Source: Plutella xylostella
Taxonomy: Eukaryota > Arthropoda > Insecta > Lepidoptera > Plutellidae
NCBI RefSeq assembly: GCF_932276165.1
Contig: NC_063995.1
Span: forward strand, 1,488,001-1,552,000
Length of the DNA stretch: 64,000 nt
Reading direction: 5' to 3'
Shown: positions 57,284 to 64,000 of the stretch, piece after piece
Layout: the number at the start of each line of letters is the position of its first letter
How positions within the stretch are numbered: position 1 is the stretch's first letter
Made by a program: the position numbers and the translations under genes
Notes under the pieces: generated by a model
Databases searched by the model: none
Seen by the model: the letters and a program-made list of their open reading frames with translations, nothing else
Told to the model about the DNA's origin: nothing

Positions 57284-57620
57284 ATATGCACTCACGACTG
57301 TAATCCCCGAAGGGGTAGTGAGAGGTGGCTCACAAGCGAGCCACCCAATTTTCGCAGCACATTTGTACTCACGTAATAGGTTGCGAACCATATCGCTGTT
57401 TTTGGGATAAGTACAATGCACTTAGGATACACATCTAGAATCTAGATGTGCAGGTTTCCTCACGATGTTTTCCATCACCGTAAGAGCACGTGGTATTATT
57501 GTACTTAAACTCCTTAATTGAAAACACAATTGAAAGAATTAATTGGTACAGGCCAGGATTTGAACCCACGGCCTCTCGATTGAGAGGACGAAGCCTTATC
57601 TATTACGCCACCACCGCTCG
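57284..57620 (-). repeat. SINE-C, full copy, inverted
   Basis: Inverted counterpart of 53446-53816, with head at the right (B-box GGTTCAAATCC on the minus strand) and body in the same order. About 340 bp. Confidence 0.75.
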
Positions 57621-57794
57621 CCGCACCGTTTTTTACTTACTTTATTGAATACAGGATCAATTTAAAAATTGATGAACTGCACCATGTCACTTTGTATAAT
57701 TAGCTCCAAATAGTTTTTCGTATGGCACCAACGCTTACCAATTAGACTGTCGCTAAAACACTCGGTTTGCCACCGTGGTGAGACGATTGGCCAG

Positions 57795-57840
57795 TCAGAT
57801 TAGTTAGTGAATTTGCAGTGCCCACTATGGGTATCAAGTT
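57795..57840 (+). CDS. Candidate tiny first coding exon
   Basis: The ATG at 57827 gives MGIKL and is cut by a strong GTAAGTAC donor at 57841. Upstream is non-repetitive sequence with tcagattagttagtg, loosely like an arthropod initiator. Very short first coding exons are common in insect secreted and cuticular genes. No second exon was identified, so this is speculative. Confidence 0.15.
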
Positions 57841-57849
57841 GTAAGTACT

Positions 57850-59689
57850 ATTTTATTTTTAGATCATTGATGTACATTTGATGGCAATAAAATATTTGAT
57901 TTGATTAGCCCAGGGAGCACCACCCGGGCCATAGACTAATAATTTATATATGGTCGGAAGTATGCAAAGGATTTAAGGGTACCGTTGTCAAGACGTCACT
58001 CGGTCACCCCATCAATAAAGGGGTAACATACAAAACAAACAGTAATCCAAACAAATGACATTTGTTTCAGCACACGCGGCCATGACCACAGAACAAATTG
58101 AACAAATTAAAATTGGATAATTGCGTCGCGCCATGTTCCACGTTTAAAAGCTCATCAGTGGCGCGTGCGCATCATATCGCACCAATTATTATGTTTGTTT
58201 ACAGTTTCGGCCGACAGATGGCGTTATTGTTTTAGATGGTAATATTTCATTTTTATTTTTAAATATATTTACGGATGTTATGTAGGTGTCTTTATCTTTG
58301 GTTTACAGACCTTTGATTTTGAGATTTTTGATTTTCTATGCCAAAAAAACTGTGTGTTCGGATTTTTAGTTCGTCTATGTCTATGCAATACTTACTACAT
58401 TTAGAATGGCGTGCTTACTACATCAAAATAATATTTATGTTAAATATAATTATTTTTGAAGTATTAATTAAAATAACCAACGTTTCTATAATCCTCATAA
58501 CGTTGGGTGATCATCCCCTATCTATTTAGTTTGACAATAGTAATGTGATTGCTCCATTTAAATCTATTATTTTTTTAGCAAAACCAGTTCTAGGATCATT
58601 GTGTACTATGAAAACAAGCATAAATTTTGTATTGACATGAGTTTTTTTTTAGAAATTAGACCACTGTCCGCGCGGACAATGCATCGGTCAATAATATCCT
58701 GTTTCATACTTTTAGTGGTTTCGTTATACCACCACCACCCCGTTATACATATAAAACTACCACTTTATCCACTACCACGTTATGTAAAATTGTATGATTT
58801 ATAAAATGTATGTAAGAAACGACGATACAGCTCGCAACCTATGACGTGAGTACAAATAATGTATGTACAGCGAAAAGCGGGTGGCTCGCTTACACTAAAA
58901 GTAGCATCACTTTTGAATGGCTAAAACATGGCCGATTTTAATAAAACATGGCTAAGAACACTCAAACATTTTTGGGAGTTACGCTACATCAGATAGATAC
59001 ACACACACAGATATACAAAGACACGTTAAACTTATAACACCCCTCTTCGTTCATTAAAAATGGTCAATCAACCAATAGTTCGTGTACCTACAGCTGCCAC
59101 CCGCATACCAATGTATCTGTATTCAATAAACTATGACTCGATACTTCTGAATAATGAACTTTTACCTCAATAGTCACATATTTAATGCACAGAGGGGTGA
59201 TAGAAATACATGTACTTACATTTTTTTGGTGAAAAACCACATTGTACTCAACACCTAACCTAATCATCCCTAAATGATCACCGGTCTTTCTTTTGCATGC
59301 TGCATTGACCTTACTTATGCGGGCCACTTGTTCTTTAGATAAGTAGGTACGAGTGGTACTTTATAAAGTAGTTGTAAGTACATCACGTACTTACCTAGAA
59401 CATTATTAAAAAACCGTTGATTTTATTTATAAATACTTATTATTTATGACCTAATTGCTGAGGTGCAGAAAGGGAATTTGAGCTAATGTCGGCATTAAAA
59501 CTATGTCTGTTCCTTTCTGTCCGTATACTACAAAGCAAGGTAGCTATACATTAAAGGTCTACATTAGCTTTAAGTTCCTTTCTGCAACTTAGCAAACCAC
59601 TATCAGAATCAGAACCTAATTTTTTTAAAACTAATTTTTGGCACAGAACTAACTTTATTGTTTGTCACTATTACTAAATGTCTGAGCTA
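57850..59689. other. AT-rich intergenic DNA
   Basis: No gene is supported. A SINE-C 3' fragment lies at about 58,818-58,890 (gctcgcaacctatgacgtga; gcgaaaagcgggtggct). Confidence 0.4.
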
Positions 59690-59904
59690 TCCTAACTAAT
59701 ATTATAAATGCGAAAGTAACTGTGTCTGTCTGTATGTCTGTCTGTCTGTCTGTTACTCTTTCACGCCAATACTACTGAACGGATATGAATGAAATTTGGT
59801 ATACATAGGGCTTAGACCCTGAGAAAGAACATAGGCTACTTTTTATCCCGGAATTCCCACGGGAAAACTTTTTAAGGCGAAGCGAAGCTCGCGGGAACAG
59901 CTAT
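59690..59904 (+). mobile_element. Helitron-like short repeat
   Basis: It starts TCCTAACTAATATTATAAAT after an A, has a (GTCT)n run, and ends gcgggaacagcta with the final G of CTAG replaced by T. Confidence 0.7.
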
Positions 59905-60144
59905 ATATAATAAACCGATCCCCAAATTCGTAAATACTTTCAAAATTACCTAAATTAAACGTTGACCCCAAAACAACACGACTGTCTGTATTTACATCGA
60001 ACCCTTTGACGACACGGTTCCCTACATGTTAATTAATAGGCGCTTCATGCAGGCACCTACAGAAACGACTGTTACTAATAATGGCAAAGGATGAGTAGGA
60101 GTATGTTACATGCAGTCTTAGATTAACAATAGACGAACTAGATT

Positions 60145-60200
60145 AATACAATAGAATAGAATAAAGTAGAATATAACTTTATTGGTCACCACAAATATTA
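60145..60200 (-). repeat. LINE 3' tail
   Basis: On the minus strand ggtgaccaataaagttatat is followed by an (ATTCT)n-like run, the same tail as at 46,100. Confidence 0.5.
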
Positions 60201-60224
60201 AAACATACAGACAATACTTAGAAA

Positions 60225-60349
60225 CTAGGGGCGACTTGCACCAACATATTAAATCTAGATTTAGTGTCAAATTTTATATGGACTGACGTTTCTTAAATCG
60301 AGATTTGACACTAAATCTAGATTTAATATGTTTCTGCAAGTGGCCCTAG
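60225..60349. mobile_element. 125-bp fold-back MITE
   Basis: The ends CTAGGGGCGACTTGCA and complement CTAGGGCCACTTGCA continue into perfect arms (acatattaaatctagattta; gtgtcaaat). The whole unit folds into one hairpin with a small interior. Target duplication unclear. Confidence 0.7.
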
Positions 60350-60435
60350 ATGAAGTGTCAATGCAAAACAAACGTCTCGACAAATTACAAGTCACTTCCA
60401 CCTCTGAGCTCTCATTGTGAATTACTTGCTAGTGA

Positions 60436-60700
60436 CGACCGAATGGCGTAGTGGTTAGTGACCCCGACTACTGAGCCGAAGGTCCCGGGTTCGATTCCCG
60501 GCTGGGGCAGATATTTGTTTAAACACAGATATTTGTTCTCGGGTCTTGGGTGTTGATATTTATATTTAGTATGTATCTATCTATGTATTTGTGTAGATAT
60601 ATCAGCTGTCCGATACCCATAACACAGGTTCTGCCTAGCTTGGGGTCGGATGGCCGTGTGTGAGATGTCCCCACATATTATTATTATTATTATATTATTA
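60436..60700 (+). repeat. SINE-B copy
   Basis: Head gaccgaatggcgtagtggtt, B-box GGTTCGATTCC, then body B (tagcttggggtcggatgg; gtgagatgtccccacat) and (TTA)n. Confidence 0.75.
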
Positions 60701-60903
60701 CTAGCTGTTCCCGCGCGCTTCGCTTCGCCTTAAAAAGTTTTCCCGTGGGAATTCCGGGATAAAAAGTAGCCTATGTTCTTTCCCAGGGTCTAAACCGTAT
60801 GTATACCAATTTTCATTCAAATCCGTTCAGTAGTTTTGGCGTGAAAGAGTAATAGACAGACAGACAGACACAGTTACTTTCGCATTTATAATATTAGTTA
60901 GGA
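60701..60903 (-). mobile_element. Helitron-like short repeat
   Basis: From CTAGCTGTTCCCGCG to gttagga on the plus strand, between A (60700) and T (60904). It lies at the end of the SINE-B (TTA)n tail. Confidence 0.75.
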
Positions 60904-60988
60904 TTAGGATAGTTAGGATTAGTTGGATTACATTATTTGTGACTTTATTCATTGGTACAATGCTTGTCATTAGGCAGAACTAAAAACG

Positions 60989-61252
60989 CGCACACACACA
61001 CACACACACTCACGCCTTGTACTAATGTACTCCCTTGCGGGGTAGGCAGAGGTGCATTGCTGCACCCACTTTTCGCCAGAGTGTTATGTTAGTCCCAATG
61101 TAATAGGGGGCGGGCCTATTGCCATTTTTCGGGCACATCCAAGACCCGAGAACAAATATCTTTGTTTAAACAAATATCTGCCCCAGCCGGGAATCGAACC
61201 CGGGACCTTCGGCTCAGTAGTCAGGGTCACTAACCACTACGCCATTCGGTCG
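60989..61252 (-). repeat. SINE-A, full copy
   Basis: Head at the right (accgaatggcgtagtggtta on the minus strand), body A, and a (GT)n 3' tail seen as (CA)n at 60,990-61,008. Confidence 0.8.
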
Positions 61253-63591
61253 TCTGCAAGTAAATAAAATGCGGACACTTTTATGCTTTGTTTTTGTAGG
61301 TGACACACCATCTTGTTGGTAAATTGTTAGTCTAAGGTTACAAATAATGGCAAGGGATGAGTAGCAACAGTAGCACTATGTTGCATGCAGTGTCTCTACT
61401 CGTATCGACGGACCTATCATTAAATGCTTATTATGAGAAACAGTGCGTTAGCTCTCAACACTTGTGTTAACTTGGTTAGCCCTTTCATAGGCGGCAGATT
61501 CTATTTGTAAGTACTTTTTACAATAATCACAAAAATGGTGATTTCAATTGAGAAAGTGAAACCATTTTGAAACTGCAGTTAGGTATATTAATAAGCTTTC
61601 GAAAAGGTTGCGGGGAGTATCCATTTATCTACTACATACATATCATTATGTATATCTTACTTTGACTAAAGCTTTCTTGCTTTTATTTTTGGCGGCATAG
61701 AGACAGATTAATGTTTTTGCAACTGGAAAACCATTGAAGTAGAAGCAAAGCTTCAATAACCAACCATTGAAAATACTAACAACCACTTTGCTCACTATTT
61801 AAAAAAATACATCGTATGTTCAGTGTTTTGCGTTATTTATATTTATTCTTTATTGCACACTATACAAAAGTAATTATGTACAATCAGGTGGACTAAAAGC
61901 ATTTTCTACCAGTCAACCTGCAGGAGGTACAGGGAGTAAATTGTATGGGAGTGCTTAGAACTTAAGACGATTTTAGCAAAGAGAACTAAATACCTACAAC
62001 AAAGGTATTCAGGTCATTCAGGTAAGTACAAGGTAAAGTATACTATCGGAAGACCCCACACTGTCCCAGTTACACTCGAATATCGCCAAGTGTGATGCGC
62101 ATACGCATAAGTCACGCAACAACACTATTAAAGCTGCTCTATCATTATCATCATGTTGCATACAGTATGTCATTATTGACATTTTGTCGCGTGTCCACCC
62201 ATCAATTTTGTACAATGGATTTTCAATCGTATTTTTGTTAGCATAAAGTTTATTTTAAATGAAAGGATGTTCAATTGTAGGTAGATCTCGGATATTGCAC
62301 CAAATACGTTATTATTTTAAAATAATAATATACAGTTAAAGGCACATCAAACCAGTACATCGAATTAGAATGGGAATTGAAAAAATGATAGCTTGAAACG
62401 TTAGGTTTGAAATTAAGTTATTTTAAAATAATTATATGGTGTATGGAGCTACGAGCCAGGTGCCCCATGTGGAGAAGACTTGCGCGTTCCAGAGAACATT
62501 GGAATATTATGTGTCAGCTGAGCAAAAACGCTAATAATACTTATAGTGAATGTGTGTAGACCTAATTAACATTGTAAATAAATAAAAGTCATGAAGTGTA
62601 TACAAAAAAAAAATGCATGAAACTAATTTGTAAGTAGGTACTTTTAAAACATAGTAGGTAATTAAATTAACAAAGTAACTAGCAAAATCAATGGTTGTAT
62701 ATGATGGTATAATATAATTATTGTTAATGATAAAAATATTAAAATGTGTTAGAAATGTTATTTGAATGCATGCATTTTATTTGTATTTTAATAATAATTA
62801 ATGTAAACAAACTAAAATATACTAGGTAGTTTAAAAAAATAATATTCAATTAATTTAACATAACTGTGTAATGAATAAATTATATTATTAGTATTAAATA
62901 TATAGGTACTTATTTGTAAATAAATAAATACTGAATGAATCAAAATTGTAACCATGTATAAAAAACTGATAATGTGATCATTATTTCTCCTATTTCTCCT
63001 AGAAAGGCTGGTAACCTTGGAGAACACTACCTCAACCCCTACACTATTATGGTGCTGGGAGGCCGTTTAACAGAACTAAAAAAAAAAAAAAAAAAAAAAT
63101 TTTGTAGATAAATAAGATGATTATGTAATGAATTAAATTTACTTATTTACATAAAATTTGAAATAGTAATAATTTAAATATAAAATTAAAAAATTGTAAA
63201 TAATTCTAAGTACTTATGTCAATGTAATGAAATTTAATAAACGGCTATTCTATTCTATATGGTGTATACCTATAGCCGTTAAAAAGGGTTTTATCCAACC
63301 AAATGCTGTGACTATTTAAACACGTTAGTAAATACCCAATAGTGTTATTAGTAAGTACATAAAAAGTATCTACGTAAGCTTTTCTCCCGATATGTTTATA
63401 ATGAACAAGATAAAGATAAAAGATAAAATACTCTTTATTGCACACAAAAAGAAACAGTATTACAAACATGAACAGAAAATAAATAGCACAATCGGCGGCC
63501 TTATTACTAAAAGTAATCTCTTCCAGACAACCAAATTGAAGGACATAGAAATAATGAAAAAGGGTAGCGTGTGAAAATAAGAGATATTTTT
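61253..63591. other. AT-rich DNA with LINE tails and a poly(A) tract
   Basis: LINE 3' fragments lie at about 61,848-61,930 and 63,421-63,540 (both minus). An A-run at 63,079-63,099 follows a GC-richer stretch that looks like the end of a retroposed unit. No gene is supported. Confidence 0.45.
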
Positions 63592-63793
63592 CAAGCTGTT
63601 ACCGCGAGCCTTAAAAAGTTTTCCCGTGGGAATTCCGGGATTAAAAGTAGCCTATGTTCTTTCTCAGGGTCAAGACAATATATTATGTACCTATATCAAA
63701 TTTCATTCAACTCCGTTCATTCGTTTTGGCGTGAAAGAGTAACATACAGACAGACAGACACCGTTACTTTCGCATTTATAATATTAGTTAGGA
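63592..63793 (-). mobile_element. Helitron-like short repeat, diverged
   Basis: It retains ttttcccgtgggaattccgg, gcgtgaaagagtaac, (CAGA)n and ataatattagttagga. The CTAG end is mutated and about 10 bases are missing near it. Confidence 0.7.
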
Positions 63794-63897
63794 TTAGAAA
63801 AACTTGGCAAATAGTGTAGAACGCCCTCAGCTAGCATCACAGAACAAAACCAAAAAAGTATACAAAATTTAAATAAATTAAACATTATTATCCACAG

Positions 63898-64000
63898 GAC
63901 GACCGAATGGCGTAGTGGTTAGTAACCCTGACTACTGAGCCGATGGTCCCGGGTTCGATTCCCGACTGGGGCAGATATTTGTTTAAACACAGATATTTGT
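63898..64000 (+). repeat. SINE-A or SINE-B head, cut by window end
   Basis: Head gaccgaatggcgtagtggtt with B-box GGTTCGATTCC and tatttgtttaaacaca. The body that would separate A from B lies beyond the window. Confidence 0.7.

Noticed and set aside
60436..60512. Possible tRNA genes at the six GGTTCGATTCC sites
   Set aside because: All are followed by the same SINE bodies and lack a pairing acceptor stem.

Overview
The window looks like an insect chromosome, most likely from a moth or butterfly (Lepidoptera). It is AT-rich and intron-rich, and it is crowded with short interspersed repeats of types I associate with Lepidoptera: tRNA-headed SINEs, a GTCT-microsatellite Helitron-like repeat, RTE-type LINEs and many MITEs. 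No species can be named from the sequence alone.

Region 1 (about 0.6-16.5 kb, minus strand) holds the one cellular gene I can support. It is a 14-exon gene for a protein with the order long disordered N-terminus, C2, PDZ, Dbl-homology (RhoGEF), PH, serine/proline-rich tail. All junctions keep frame and give 1,724 residues. This domain order matches PsGEF (protostome-specific GEF), a Rac-linked exchange factor described in Drosophila mushroom-body axons. Drosophila PsGEF also makes a short C2-PDZ form without the RhoGEF domain. Here, reading through the exon-7 donor region reaches a stop after seven codons, which would give the same kind of short form (1,175 aa). The 5.8-kb intron 3 contains an unexplained GC-rich ORF on the same strand.

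Region 2 (about 16.5-31 kb) is mostly upstream or intergenic AT-rich DNA. It carries a nearly perfect Tc1-like transposon with an intact DD34E transposase (21,809-23,455), a Helitron-like repeat, a TATA-flanked MITE and tRNA-like fragments.

Region 3 (31-38 kb) has two non-LTR retrotransposons. One is a 5'-truncated RTE element whose reverse-transcriptase ORF is still open. The other is an inverted Jockey/CR1-like element broken by two frameshifts. Harbinger-like and piggyBac-like MITEs lie nearby.

Region 4 (38-64 kb) has no supported cellular gene and is a repeat graveyard with nested insertions. The best case is one SINE at 53.8-56.6 kb split by two unrelated DNA transposons, a 513-bp hAT-type element with an 8-bp target duplication and a 2,002-bp element with GGGCAGTTC termini. 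Other clear cases are a hAT-type element at 44.9-46.1 kb, a Helitron-like repeat inserted in a Tc1-type MITE at 47.6 kb, and a 72-bp near-perfect hairpin at 39.2 kb.

No rRNA gene, functional tRNA gene, CRISPR array or operon was seen. Family names for repeats are recalled from general knowledge and were not searched.
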